From the NCBI RefSeq assembly GCF_001544195.1, contig NZ_BCPY01000016.1, positions 1-48,977 on the forward strand: a stretch of 48,977 bases of DNA, given 5' to 3'. Every line of letters starts with the position of its first letter. Position 1 is the first letter of the stretch. A program made the translations under genes and the position numbers. Below the pieces are notes generated by a model. It did no database searches and was not told where the DNA came from. It worked only from the letters and a program-made list of their open reading frames with translations. This document shows, piece after piece, positions 1 through 7,647 of this stretch. This DNA is from Tetragenococcus solitarius NBRC 100494. Lineage in GTDB: Bacteria; Bacillota; Bacilli; Lactobacillales; Enterococcaceae.

Positions 1-505
1 GTGTGGTTGTTACTGGTGTTTCTGACATAATCCAATAGCTTATATATTTTTCGAAGCCTCCAAAACTAAACAATAATGTCTGGCAGATAATTTTTTCACC
101 ATACAGTTCAAATAATTCTTTTTTTCTCACTTTGTACACTTCTATTATATTATTGAACATCTTATCAATTAGCAGATGATTCAAGTTATTTTTAACGAGT
201 AATTGAATAAATGAACGAAAATTTTCCATGGTAGTAAAAATCAAGTATGCAACATTGCTTAAACTTAGATCTGTCGTATTATCTACAGCTTGAAGGTAAA
301 AAAGGACTACACGATTAATTTCTATATTCAAAACATCAATTTTATCATCAAAGTTTCTATAAAAGGTTTTTCTAGAAATCATCGCTGTTTCTGTGATTTC
401 TTTTATAGTAATTTCGTCAAACATTTTTTGTTGCATGATCTTTAATAAGGCATTTAAAATTTGATTTTTTGAATAAAGTGATTTGGCGTTTCCTTTGTTT
501 TTCAT
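1..505 (-). CDS. TetR/AcrR-type transcriptional regulator (C-terminus cut by window edge)
   Basis: An open frame of 168 codons runs leftward from an ATG at 505-503 and is still open at base 1. The ATG is preceded by AAGGAAG at a good distance. Residues about 10-55 form a TetR-type DNA-binding domain: a first helix, then the HTH around ITIKEITETAMISRKTFYRN, which carries the hallmark TFYRNF recognition helix. The rest is helical and would be the ligand-binding/dimerisation part, like the TetR_C group found with small membrane-protein targets. It is transcribed away from the HXXEE membrane protein gene at 666, and the 160 bp between them hold two palindromes, so autoregulation and control of the neighbour are likely. 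The ligand is unknown. Seen: HTH and operators. Inferred: target. Confidence 0.85.
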   Translation of the reverse strand, partial: MKNKGNAKSLYSKNQILNALLKIMQQKMFDEITIKEITETAMISRKTFYRNFDDKIDVLNIEINRVVLFYLQAVDNTTDLSLSNVAYLIFTTMENFRSFIQLLVKNNLNHLLIDKMFNNIIEVYKVRKKELFELYGEKIICQTLLFSFGGFEKYISYWIMSETPVTTT

Positions 506-575
506 AGCTTTTCTTCCTTTTTATAAATAGACACATTTCAGATAAAACGTATCTATTTGTTGGTTGTATTGTAGT

Positions 576-589
576 TAGATATGTATCTA
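576..589. promoter_or_regulatory. Palindromic operator candidate 1 (TAGATATGTATCTA)
   Basis: TAGATA-TG-TATCTA is an inverted repeat between the divergent TetR gene and the HXXEE gene. Related half sites (ATAGACAC, GTATCTAT) occur just to the left, nearer the regulator start. A TetR-family dimer is the obvious candidate to bind here. Inferred from symmetry and location only. Confidence 0.5.
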
Positions 590-599
590 TCCTATAATA

Positions 600-619
600 A
601 TAGTCACACGTGTGTCTAT
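600..619. promoter_or_regulatory. Palindromic operator candidate 2 (20-bp inverted repeat)
   Basis: The 20-bp sequence ATAG-T-CACACGTGTG-T-CTAT is symmetrical except for one position pair. It lies 46 bp before the ATG of the membrane protein gene at 666 and just downstream of an AT-rich stretch (CTATAATAAT) that could be the -10 region. Its half site ATAGNCAC also appears near the regulator start, which fits binding by one regulator at several positions. Confidence 0.55.
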
Positions 620-665
620 TAATTATTTGAAATTTCAAATGGAAAATAAGAAAGGGGAAGGTAAA

Positions 666-1163
666 ATGCTAGAAAATGTTTTATGGTTGCCGATACTGTT
701 TGTTATTCACGATTTTGAAGAAATCATCTTGGTGCCTAGGTGGGTAAAAAGAAATTTCACTGTTTTAAGCAAAAAGAAGAGACCTTTGTTTGCAGCGACA
801 ACCGATAGCTCGGCTTTGGCAATTGGTGTGTTGGAAGAATTAATCCTTCTTTTATTGATTTCTGTGATGAGTATGAAAAATCCTAATAATGTCATTTATT
901 TTTCAGTATTAATTGGTTATACTATTCATTTATTTGCTCATATCATTTTCTGTTTTCAATATAAAGCATATGTACCAGGAGTAATAACAGCCATCATACA
1001 ATTGCCTTTTTTAATTTTGTGGATAATAAGAACATATAACAGTATGACAATAAACAACTTTATTCTCTTATTTACTTGTATCATAGTATTTATTTTACTG
1101 GTGGTAAATGTTTTATTTTTACATCAATTAATAAGAAAAATTTTAAAGCAAAATATCTTGTAA
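666..1163 (+). CDS. HXXEE domain-containing membrane protein
   Basis: The 165-residue protein begins at the ATG at 666, which has the ribosome binding site GAAAGGGGAAGG. A GTG at 612 is in frame but lies inside the palindromic operator and has no ribosome binding site, so I rejected it. Residues 15-19 read HDFEE, the motif that names the HXXEE family, inside a hydrophobic segment at the N-terminus. About five membrane segments follow, and a basic C-terminus ends the protein. The family is an integral membrane group of unknown function, often beside a TetR regulator, exactly as here. Histidine and glutamates inside the membrane could bind a metal or be catalytic, but that is speculation. Identification is from the motif and topology; function is unknown. 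Confidence 0.8.
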   Translation: MLENVLWLPILFVIHDFEEIILVPRWVKRNFTVLSKKKRPLFAATTDSSALAIGVLEELILLLLISVMSMKNPNNVIYFSVLIGYTIHLFAHIIFCFQYKAYVPGVITAIIQLPFLILWIIRTYNSMTINNFILLFTCIIVFILLVVNVLFLHQLIRKILKQNIL

Positions 1164-1287
1164 ATTTAGAAATTTCTTTTGAAGAGAATGTTATTATTTG
1201 AGTTATTAGCCCAAAGGTTTTATTTATGGTATCGTTAAATTAAGGAATAGTCGAAAGCGTTTTTATTTCGAGGAGGTGAACAATCGT

Positions 1288-2124
1288 ATGAACAAATCAT
1301 TTCTATTACTCACAATTTTTGTTGTCTTTGGGATAAGCTTATTCGGATGCTCAACTGAATCAGAAGATGGATCTGCTGTTTCAGATACGAGCGTTTCAAG
1401 GCAAACACACTCGACGTCTCAAACAAATAAGATGAGCCAAACAGTGGATACTTCTGAAACTGGTGAAATGACTACTAAAGAAAGCTCAGCTACAACCTCA
1501 GAATCTACTGAAAAAACGTCTTCCTCAGAAAATGAGCAAGAAGAAAATACTCAAACAACGGTCCCTCTTAAAAAATATACAGATGAAGAAAAAGATGAAC
1601 TTACACAAGAGTTTTTAGATTGGGCAATTCCTCGAGCAGAAGAAGGAAATATGGCTGTAACAGATGATTATTTTGACCACGGTGCTTCAGGTTTTGGTGA
1701 CTGGTTTGCTGAGACAGAGGACGGAGAAATACAAGTCCAACAGCAGGTACCTACAAAAGAACTGCCGGGGTATGATGCTTATGACATGCATGCATTAGGA
1801 GGTGTCGTTTTTTACACTTCATCTTCTGGAGTTACTGGCTATGACAAAGAGCCTAAAGAAAAACATGGCGGTGCAGGAGGGGGACGTGACTACGGTAGAG
1901 TGGCAGATTCGGACTATCCGCTACACAAGTATTTATTAGGGGATAATGGCGTGGTGTATGAATTGATAGGAAGTGTTGGCGAACTCAGAAGTTACCAAAC
2001 AGGTTTTGGACTATATGGCGATGATGGAAAAACCAAAGAAATTGAACCCGAATTCACTTTTAAGGTATCAGAGGATGCCGCTGCTCAAAAAGCATGGCGA
2101 CAAATACTAGAAGGCTATCAATAA
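1288..2124 (+). CDS. Secreted lipoprotein with Ser/Thr-rich linker, unknown function
   Basis: The start chosen is the ATG at 1288, 7 nt after a strong AGGAGGTGAA; the in-frame GTG at 1276 is inside that site. The 278-residue product has a signal peptide with lipobox LFGC (cysteine near residue 21), so it should be lipid-anchored outside the membrane. Residues about 22-95 are a low-complexity Ser/Thr/Glu linker, a usual spacer through the wall. The remaining ~180 residues form one acidic domain rich in aromatic and glycine residues (WAIPRAEEGN, DYFDHGASGFGDWFA, GDNGVVYELIGSVG). It resembles uncharacterised secreted domains of lactobacilli and enterococci, but I cannot assign a function. It is monocistronic, with a terminator about 120 bp downstream. 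Confidence 0.8.
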   Translation: MNKSFLLLTIFVVFGISLFGCSTESEDGSAVSDTSVSRQTHSTSQTNKMSQTVDTSETGEMTTKESSATTSESTEKTSSSENEQEENTQTTVPLKKYTDEEKDELTQEFLDWAIPRAEEGNMAVTDDYFDHGASGFGDWFAETEDGEIQVQQQVPTKELPGYDAYDMHALGGVVFYTSSSGVTGYDKEPKEKHGGAGGGRDYGRVADSDYPLHKYLLGDNGVVYELIGSVGELRSYQTGFGLYGDDGKTKEIEPEFTFKVSEDAAAQKAWRQILEGYQ

Positions 2125-2243
2125 CTCTTCCGACGTAGAAAAATAGGTTTATCAATTATTACCTGCCTAATTTTTTGCTTAAAAATTGTGGTGTTATTAT
2201 TTAATCCATGTGACAAACATTTGTTTAATAATACTAAGCTTTA

Positions 2244-2290
2244 GGACGGTCTGTTTTTATTTACTAAAAAAACAGACTGTTTCTTTTTTA
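2244..2290 (+). terminator. Rho-independent terminator of the lipoprotein gene
   Basis: ACGGTCTGTTTTT (2246-2258) pairs with AAAAACAGACTGT (2268-2280), followed by TTCTTTTTT. The stem has one mismatch/wobble and a short AT loop. It lies about 120 bp after the lipoprotein stop. Confidence 0.8.
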
Positions 2291-2319
2291 GTTATTTTAA
2301 ATTTTGGGCTTCTTACATA

Positions 2320-2328
2320 TGATACACT
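2320..2328 (+). promoter_or_regulatory. Extended -10 promoter candidate of serine hydrolase 1
   Basis: TGATACACT gives a TG-extended -10 element (TACACT, 2323-2328). The following bases (AATCATAAT) closely match the asnB promoter region, where TGATACATT is followed by AATTACAAT, suggesting that the two promoters have a common origin. Confidence 0.4.
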
Positions 2329-2390
2329 AATCATAATAATAAAAAATTCAAGGTGAATCATTAATAAGAGAAAGGAATTTTCAATCAAAT

Positions 2391-3284
2391 ATGAAGCAAT
2401 TCGTTAAAATATTTCCTATAGCATTGGGCGCAATTTTCTTTTTAGTGTTGGGATTTTGGCTGGGGGATCATTTTGCACCGTCCAAGCAAGCAGAGACTAC
2501 GACCGAAAGTACAGAAAAGCCAGTCGTAAAAAAGGAGAACAAAGAAGATACAGGTAAAGATAAAAAAGAACTCGAAAACAAGTTACAGCAAAAAGGAAAC
2601 CAATGGGCAAAAGATTATCCTAATTCATTGGAATATAGAGTATATGATCTAGGGACAAAGCAAAGCTACACTTATACCAATAATGATGAAAAAAATAAAA
2701 AATATGTAACAGCAAGTATCGCAAAAGTTGCTGTGGCGATGATGTTGTTACATGAAAAAGAAGAAAGTCAAAAAGAGCTAACGGATAAACAGACAGAGCT
2801 TTTAAATCGCATGATTGTAAGTAGTGATAACGAGGCAACGACAAGTCTTTGGGAATCTTTAGGTGGTTATTCTGCTCTGCAAGAATTTTTTGATAAACGA
2901 AATATGAAAGATACAAAAGCAAATGAAGAAACCTGGGGCAAAACGACAACGACCACAAAAGACCAAATAAAACTTCTGCAGGAATTATATACGCCTTCCG
3001 AATACTTAACGGAAGAGTCCCAAGACGAAATTATTGATTTAATGAGCCGTATCGAGCCTGACCAAAGTTGGGGTGTTTACGCCGGTTCAAGTAATGTCTC
3101 ATTTAAAAACGGTTGGATAATCGATGATGTAGATGATCAGTGGGTTGTTAACAGTATTGGAAAAGTAAGCCGAAAAGACAAAAGTTATCTAGCAGTAGCT
3201 CTTTCCGATAAAAATCCAACGATCGAAGAGGGAAGTAGAGTAATCGAGGACCTTGTACGAATTACCAGCGATTATTTGTTATAG
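2391..3284 (+). CDS. Membrane-anchored serine hydrolase, class A beta-lactamase-like (copy 1)
   Basis: The 297-residue protein has an N-terminal membrane anchor (residues ~8-26), a charged Lys/Glu-rich linker to ~75, and then a penicillin-binding/class A beta-lactamase-type fold outside the cell. The active-site SxxK is SIAK at 109-112, and SDN is at 145-147. The third motif, usually KTG, reads KNGW, as in many non-beta-lactamase serine hydrolases of Firmicutes. The two best-known active-site motifs are therefore intact, and a peptidoglycan-peptide hydrolase or acyl-serine role is more likely than drug resistance. The start is ATG; AAAGGA lies 14 nt upstream, an unusually long spacing. It is a close paralogue of the protein at 5505-6380; the two flank the asparagine synthetase gene. 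The substrate is unknown. Confidence 0.85.
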   Translation: MKQFVKIFPIALGAIFFLVLGFWLGDHFAPSKQAETTTESTEKPVVKKENKEDTGKDKKELENKLQQKGNQWAKDYPNSLEYRVYDLGTKQSYTYTNNDEKNKKYVTASIAKVAVAMMLLHEKEESQKELTDKQTELLNRMIVSSDNEATTSLWESLGGYSALQEFFDKRNMKDTKANEETWGKTTTTTKDQIKLLQELYTPSEYLTEESQDEIIDLMSRIEPDQSWGVYAGSSNVSFKNGWIIDDVDDQWVVNSIGKVSRKDKSYLAVALSDKNPTIEEGSRVIEDLVRITSDYLL

Positions 3285-3390
3285 GTGTGAAGAGAATATT
3301 TTTTGATAATAAAGAAAGTTTTAGTAAAGGTTATTCAAAATTCACTGTAATTGTTCGTTAATATTTCTAAGTTGTTTTTTTATCATTCAT

Positions 3391-3438
3391 CATTCAAAAG
3401 CTTGGTGTTTTTCTTTAAGCTTTTGAATGCATTTTTTA
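3391..3438 (+). terminator. Rho-independent terminator between serine hydrolase 1 and asnB
   Basis: The 13-bp perfect stem CATTCAAAAGCTT (3391-3403) / AAGCTTTTGAATG (3417-3429) is followed by CATTTTTT. It separates the first serine hydrolase from the asnB transcript, so they are two transcription units. Confidence 0.9.
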
Positions 3439-3513
3439 AATATAAATAGAGTTACTTGTGATTATTTAAAAGATTTATTATGTGCTTTTTGTGTTATTTA
3501 GGAAAGCATTATT

Positions 3514-3542
3514 TTGCACTCGTTTTCCTCGTGTGATACATT
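3514..3542 (+). promoter_or_regulatory. Promoter of the asnB-like gene
   Basis: The -35 element TTGCAC (3514-3519) and the -10 element TACATT (3537-3542) are separated by 17 bp; TG precedes the -10. This is a good vegetative promoter 45 bp before the asnB start. Confidence 0.6.
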
Positions 3543-3586
3543 AATTACAATGAGGTAAATTAATTTATAACGAAAAGGTGAAAAAA

Positions 3587-5488
3587 ATGAGTGGTATTGT
3601 CGGTTTTTTGAATACAGATTCTTCTATAGAAGATAAAGAAGAACAAATTGATCAAATGATGGAACGAATTGTACATAGAGGTCCAGACTACGGTAGAAAG
3701 TTTGTGGATGTGGGCGTGGCACTAGGCTTTCGCTGTTTGGACACAAATGGTTCGAAGTGTGGAGATCAGCCGATATTTAATGAAAGCGATTCAAAAACGA
3801 TTATTTTCGATGGGGAGATTTATAATTCACAAGAATTACAACAAAAACTGCAAGAAAAAGGGTATCTTTTTAAGACAAATGACGATGCAGAAGTTATTTT
3901 GCACGGCTATGAAGCTTATGGGTCAGAATTTGTAAAGAAATTACGCGGTGTGTTTGCTTTTGTCATCTGGGATAGTGAAAAACAAGAATTGTTTGGTGCC
4001 CGTGATTATTTTGGTACAAAACCATTTTATTATTATCATAAAAATGGAACTTTTCTATTTGGCTCTGAAATTAAAAGTTTTTTGGACCACCCAGCTTTTG
4101 AAAAAAGGGTGAACGCTCAAGCGCTCAAACCTTATCTGACTTTCCAATATCCAGCCACAGACGAAACGTTTTTTAAAGAGGTTTATCGAGTACCCGAAGG
4201 ACATTACTTTTTTGCAAAAGATGGACAAGTAACTTTTACGCAATATTGGGATGCGCAATATACAGAAGAACCTATGACCGAAGATGAGGCGATTAATCAA
4301 ATCGACCAAGCGGTTCAAGATACTATTCAGGCGCACTTGCCCAACGATGATGTAGAAGTCGGCACTTTTCTTTCCAGTGGGGTAGATTCCAGCTTAGTGA
4401 CAACGATGGTTCAACCTCAGTATACGTTTTCTATTGGCTTTGGCGAACATACTTACAATGAATCATCCGAAGCGAAGAAATTAGCTGATATGTTACATCT
4501 CAACAATGAATCACGTGTCATTGAGTCAGAAGAAGCTTTTGATGCCTTTCCTATGATTCAATATCATTTAGATGAACCATCCTCCAATCCTTCCTGTGTT
4601 CCGCTTTACTTTTTAGCGAAGTTGGCCAGAAAGCATGTCAAAGTGGTCTTTTCTGGAGAAGGGGTAGACGAACTTTTTGCTGGTTATACGGAATACGGGT
4701 TTTCGTCTAATTCTAGGATGGTACGGGTTTTTGCACAAGGACTGAAGAAACTCCCGAAAAAAACACGCTATCGTTTAGCCAGTCGCTTAGAACATACAAG
4801 TAATTTCCATGGAAAACTTCACTTGTATCAATCCATAGCTCCAGCCGAAGACTTCTTTATTGGTCAAGCGAGAATTTTTGATGAAAGTGAATCAGATGAC
4901 TATTTGCAGCCGAAGTATCAGCAATGTGAATCCGTACATGATATTGTAGAAAAACAATATCAAAAAGTTCCTGACTTGCCAGAACTTAAAAAAATGCAGT
5001 ATCTGGATATGCACCAGTGGATGCCTAAAGATATTTTGTTAAAAGCCGATAAAATGACCATGGCACACTCCCTTGAAGCACGGCCCCCTTTATTAGATAT
5101 TCGTTTGATGGAAGTTGCCGAAAAAATTCCTTGTAAATATTTATTAAATAGTAAAAGTACCAAATATGCCTTTCGTAAAGTCGCTCACCGCCATTTACCT
5201 GAGGAATGGGCTAATCGTAAAAAGCTAGGTTTTCCTGTTCCCATTAAAGATTGGTTACATAATGAACGCTTTTATAAGCAAGTACGGGAAGTTTTCGCGG
5301 CTGATTTTGCCTCAGAATTTTTTGATCAAGAAAAAATCTTAGACTTACTTGATCGTAATTACCAACAAGAAATCGATGCACGACGTCGAATTTGGACGAT
5401 TTATTCATTTCTTGTTTGGTATAAAGTCTATTTTGTGAAAGAGCAACAAACAAATGATTTGGTTTTATCAAAGTCGTCTAAGAAATAG
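3587..5488 (+). CDS. asnB: Asparagine synthetase B-like amidotransferase with degenerate glutaminase site
   Basis: This 633-residue protein has the AsnB layout: an N-terminal class II glutamine amidotransferase domain (1-~210) and a C-terminal ATP-pyrophosphatase synthetase domain. The synthetase half looks intact: PPi loop SSGVDSS at 263-269 and SGEGVDELFAGY near 355. The glutaminase half does not. The catalytic Cys after Met is Ser2, the position of E. coli AsnB Arg49 is Cys50, and the oxyanion-hole Asn74 is Asp75 (FDGEIYN in place of FNGEIYN); the alignment has no gap. The start is the ATG at 3587 behind AAGGTG; the GTG at 3578 lies in that site, and neither start gives an N-terminal Cys. 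Classical AsnB amidates aspartate from glutamine; AsnB/AsnH relatives in lactic acid bacteria amidate peptidoglycan residues. This one probably needs free ammonia or a partner. It sits 16 nt before serine hydrolase 2. Confidence 0.85.
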   Translation: MSGIVGFLNTDSSIEDKEEQIDQMMERIVHRGPDYGRKFVDVGVALGFRCLDTNGSKCGDQPIFNESDSKTIIFDGEIYNSQELQQKLQEKGYLFKTNDDAEVILHGYEAYGSEFVKKLRGVFAFVIWDSEKQELFGARDYFGTKPFYYYHKNGTFLFGSEIKSFLDHPAFEKRVNAQALKPYLTFQYPATDETFFKEVYRVPEGHYFFAKDGQVTFTQYWDAQYTEEPMTEDEAINQIDQAVQDTIQAHLPNDDVEVGTFLSSGVDSSLVTTMVQPQYTFSIGFGEHTYNESSEAKKLADMLHLNNESRVIESEEAFDAFPMIQYHLDEPSSNPSCVPLYFLAKLARKHVKVVFSGEGVDELFAGYTEYGFSSNSRMVRVFAQGLKKLPKKTRYRLASRLEHTSNFHGKLHLYQSIAPAEDFFIGQARIFDESESDDYLQPKYQQCESVHDIVEKQYQKVPDLPELKKMQYLDMHQWMPKDILLKADKMTMAHSLEARPPLLDIRLMEVAEKIPCKYLLNSKSTKYAFRKVAHRHLPEEWANRKKLGFPVPIKDWLHNERFYKQVREVFAADFASEFFDQEKILDLLDRNYQQEIDARRRIWTIYSFLVWYKVYFVKEQQTNDLVLSKSSKK

Positions 5489-5504
5489 AATGAGGCAATC
5501 ATCA

Positions 5505-6380
5505 ATGAATAAGTTTTTTAAAATTTTTCCCGTCTTACTTGCAGTTATTTTGCTCGTTGCTTTTGGTTTCTGGCATGACAATGCGACTGGGGAAAATGAA
5601 GAGAAGACCACAGCGTCTACAAGTCAAGAAACCTTCAAGAAATCACCAAAGAATAAAAAAACGTTTGAAAAGCAGTTACAAAAAAAAGGAGACCAGTTGG
5701 CAGAAGAATGTCCGAATTCTTTAGAGTATCGGGTTTATGACATTGACGCACAACAAACTTATCAGTATAGCAATGAGGAAGAAGAACGACAGTATGAAAC
5801 CGCCAGTATTGTAAAAGTAGCGGTGGCCATGTTGTTATTACATCAAAAGGAGCAAGCCCAAGAAGAACTGAGCGAAGCAGAGGAAGAACGCATGTCTTCC
5901 ATGATTTTAAGTAGCGACAACGAGGCGACTTCCGCACTTTTAAATGAATCGTTAGGAGGGTTTGAGTCCTTACAAACCATTTTTGATGAGTTCGGGATGG
6001 AAAATACAACGGTGAACCTAGCTAACTGGGGAAATACGACGACAACAACTGAGGACCAAATGAAATTATTGAAAGAACTTTATTTCCCCTCGGAATATCT
6101 CTCGGAAGAATCCCAAGATTACATCATTCATTTAATGACTCAAATTGACGACGACCAAAGTTGGGGCGTTTATGCAGGTTCAGAAGATGTTTCCTTTAAA
6201 AACGGCTGGTTAACAACAGATGGGGGAAGTGGAGAATGGGTAATTACAAGTATAGGAAAAGTTTCTGATGGAGACCATGCCTACCTTGCCGTAGCCCTAT
6301 CAGATGGCAATCCATCTGTTGAAGAGGGAAGTCATGTGATTGAAGAATTAGTGAAGTTAACCAGTGATTATCTACTATAG
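5505..6380 (+). CDS. Membrane-anchored serine hydrolase, class A beta-lactamase-like (copy 2)
   Basis: I place the start at the ATG at 5505, 9 nt after TGAGG, which gives 291 residues starting MNKFFKIFPV and lining up with copy 1 (MKQFVKIFPI). Upstream in-frame starts would overlap asnB and add a charged stretch before the anchor. Residues ~8-23 are the membrane anchor and ~27-65 a charged linker. The catalytic domain carries SIVK at 101-104 and SDN at 137-139, with KNGW in place of KTG. It is similar to copy 1 along its whole length, so the pair arose by duplication. It follows asnB by 16 nt without a terminator and is probably cotranscribed, which ties it to the synthetase. The substrate is unknown; a cell-wall peptide is the natural guess. 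Confidence 0.85.
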   Translation: MNKFFKIFPVLLAVILLVAFGFWHDNATGENEEKTTASTSQETFKKSPKNKKTFEKQLQKKGDQLAEECPNSLEYRVYDIDAQQTYQYSNEEEERQYETASIVKVAVAMLLLHQKEQAQEELSEAEEERMSSMILSSDNEATSALLNESLGGFESLQTIFDEFGMENTTVNLANWGNTTTTTEDQMKLLKELYFPSEYLSEESQDYIIHLMTQIDDDQSWGVYAGSEDVSFKNGWLTTDGGSGEWVITSIGKVSDGDHAYLAVALSDGNPSVEEGSHVIEELVKLTSDYLL

Positions 6381-6499
6381 AATCCTTTTTAACGACGTTA
6401 GTAGTCTTAATAATAGTACTTATTTGTAATTTTACATTCTGAGCACGAATGAGAGTTCAAATTGTTTATTCAAAATGACTGGCTGAAGGGAGGATAGGG

Positions 6500-6697
6500 A
6501 TGAAAAATAATAAAATGAGCCCTTTCAAATCTGTTCATTTATATATTGCTTTAATGATGCTAGTATCTGCGGGACTAATGTGGTTTACCCCAAAAGAAAG
6601 CAGTCTATTAAAAATTTCCGCTTTTTTAATGCTGCTGGCAGCTATGATTCAATTGATGATAGTGCATAAGCAAAGAAATAAAATGAGCAAAATATAG
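6500..6697 (+). CDS. Small membrane protein with two transmembrane segments
   Basis: A 65-residue protein starts at an ATG 8 nt after GGGAGGA. Residues ~13-27 and ~36-55 are hydrophobic and separated by a short FTPKES loop; both ends are basic, so a hairpin with both ends inside is likely. I recognise no family. It lies between the serine hydrolase and a broken HTH gene and could share a transcript with either. The ribosome binding site and typical topology support it as a real gene. Confidence 0.65.
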   Translation: MKNNKMSPFKSVHLYIALMMLVSAGLMWFTPKESSLLKISAFLMLLAAMIQLMIVHKQRNKMSKI

Positions 6698-6753
6698 CTT
6701 GGTTAGAATAATTTCCTACCAATGTTAAAAAAATTATTTCTAGGAGGATTAAA

Positions 6754-7073
6754 TTGAGCCTTGAAGATAAGGACTTTATTGTAAGACAAATTAAACAATA
6801 ACAGAAGGTTTGGGTCAGTTTCTGTCATTAAATTCGGTAAAAGAAATGATTCAATACGACGATACTGAAGAGGATGTGTTAAGTGATGAGGAAATTGAGG
6901 CAATTTTGCTGATGCACAATGTTAGAAAGGTTCAGCAGGACAAAAATTTATCTGACGAAGCTCTTTCAAAAGAATTAGGTATAAATAACAGGGTTTTAAT
7001 AAATTTAGAAAACGGAGAGAAACATCCTACTACCGAACTGACTGTTTTGAGGTCGTTCACTAATGCTCCTTAA
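6754..7073 (+). pseudogene. Frameshifted small HTH (XRE-like) protein gene
   Basis: An AGGAGG (6742-6747) sits 6 nt before a TTG at 6754 that reads MSLEDKDFIVRQIKQ and then hits TAA at 6799-6801. The -1 frame is open across this point and continues for another ~90 residues (ITEGLGQFLSLNSVKEM and onward) to 7073. One missing base in the AAACAATAACA stretch restores a single protein of about 106 residues. Its N-terminus resembles small lactic-acid-bacterial proteins with a DFIxRQI motif (DUF6483-like, tentative). The C-terminus, VRKVQQDKNLSDEALSKELG to NLENGEKHP, resembles an XRE helix-turn-helix. No TTG-started product lacking the N-terminus has a ribosome binding site, so I treat it as a broken gene; a sequencing error or recoding is possible. 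Confidence 0.65.
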
Positions 7074-7191
7074 GTATTATAGTTGTTTTTAGACTGGCAT
7101 ACAGTGTTTTACTTGAATATTTTTTCAATATAAAATATGCTTAAATTAGCACAACATTTTAGTTCAAAAAATATGAAAGAGGTGTTTTTGC

Positions 7192-7323
7192 ATGGCAGGT
7201 AAAAAGAAAGGCGCAATGTATCCATTAAAGGTTTTAGGTAACGCTATTGGTTGGGTGGTTGTTTTTGGCTTAGTAAGATGGGCCATAAAAAATAAATTTT
7301 CCCAAAAGAATAATTTAAGATAG
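7192..7323 (+). CDS. 43-residue single-pass membrane peptide
   Basis: The ATG at 7192 follows GAAAGAGGTG by 8-9 nt. The peptide starts with a basic MAGKKKG, then has one hydrophobic segment (about VLGNAIGWVVVFGLVRWA) and a basic, polar tail ending KNNLR. It is followed by a strong terminator, so it has its own 3' end. Proteins like this are easily missed. No function can be assigned; the topology and the clean translation signals are the evidence. Confidence 0.55.
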   Translation: MAGKKKGAMYPLKVLGNAIGWVVVFGLVRWAIKNKFSQKNNLR

Positions 7324-7356
7324 TAAGCTTTGTTTCAGTCAAAGTATAATTGAGAA

Positions 7357-7426
7357 ATAAAAAAGACAATTCCGATGTTTATTGAATACTTTAAGTTCAA
7401 TGGACAAAAGGATTGTCTTTTTTTGT
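7357..7426 (+). terminator. Two-step hairpin terminator
   Basis: AAAAAGACAAT (from ~7359) pairs with ATTGTCTTTTT (from ~7412), and an inner stem ATTGAA (7381-7386) / TTCAAT (7396-7401) nests inside. A T-run follows. The rest of the gap to the NERD gene at 7648 holds only AT-rich sequence and the AGGAGG of that gene. Confidence 0.75.
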
Positions 7427-7647
7427 AGTTATAAATGATAAAGTGAGCCTATCTTGCAAAACTATGAGAATGTTAACAAAAAGGGTTATTTTAGCACGTA
7501 TGACAAAAATGGTAGGAAAGAATTGAACGAACATTTCACTGGCTAGCAAAATGGTGATGGTTTTTAAAGAGGTTTTTCTTAAAAAATTGATTGCATAAAA
7601 AAGAAATGGTGATTTTTTGCGTATTGATTTAAAAGGAGGAAATTCTA

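Noticed and set aside
417-638. 73-codon minus-strand open frame covering the TetR start region
   Set aside because: It is another frame of the TetR gene; the true frame has the ribosome binding site and the HTH.
2391-3284. Beta-lactamase resistance gene
   Set aside because: SxxK and SDN are present, but the KTG motif is KNG, there is a membrane anchor and linker, and two copies occur in a chromosomal housekeeping-like setting; a physiological hydrolase is more likely.
5454-5504. Upstream start of serine hydrolase 2 overlapping asnB
   Set aside because: The ATG at 5505 has a ribosome binding site and aligns with the start of the paralogue.
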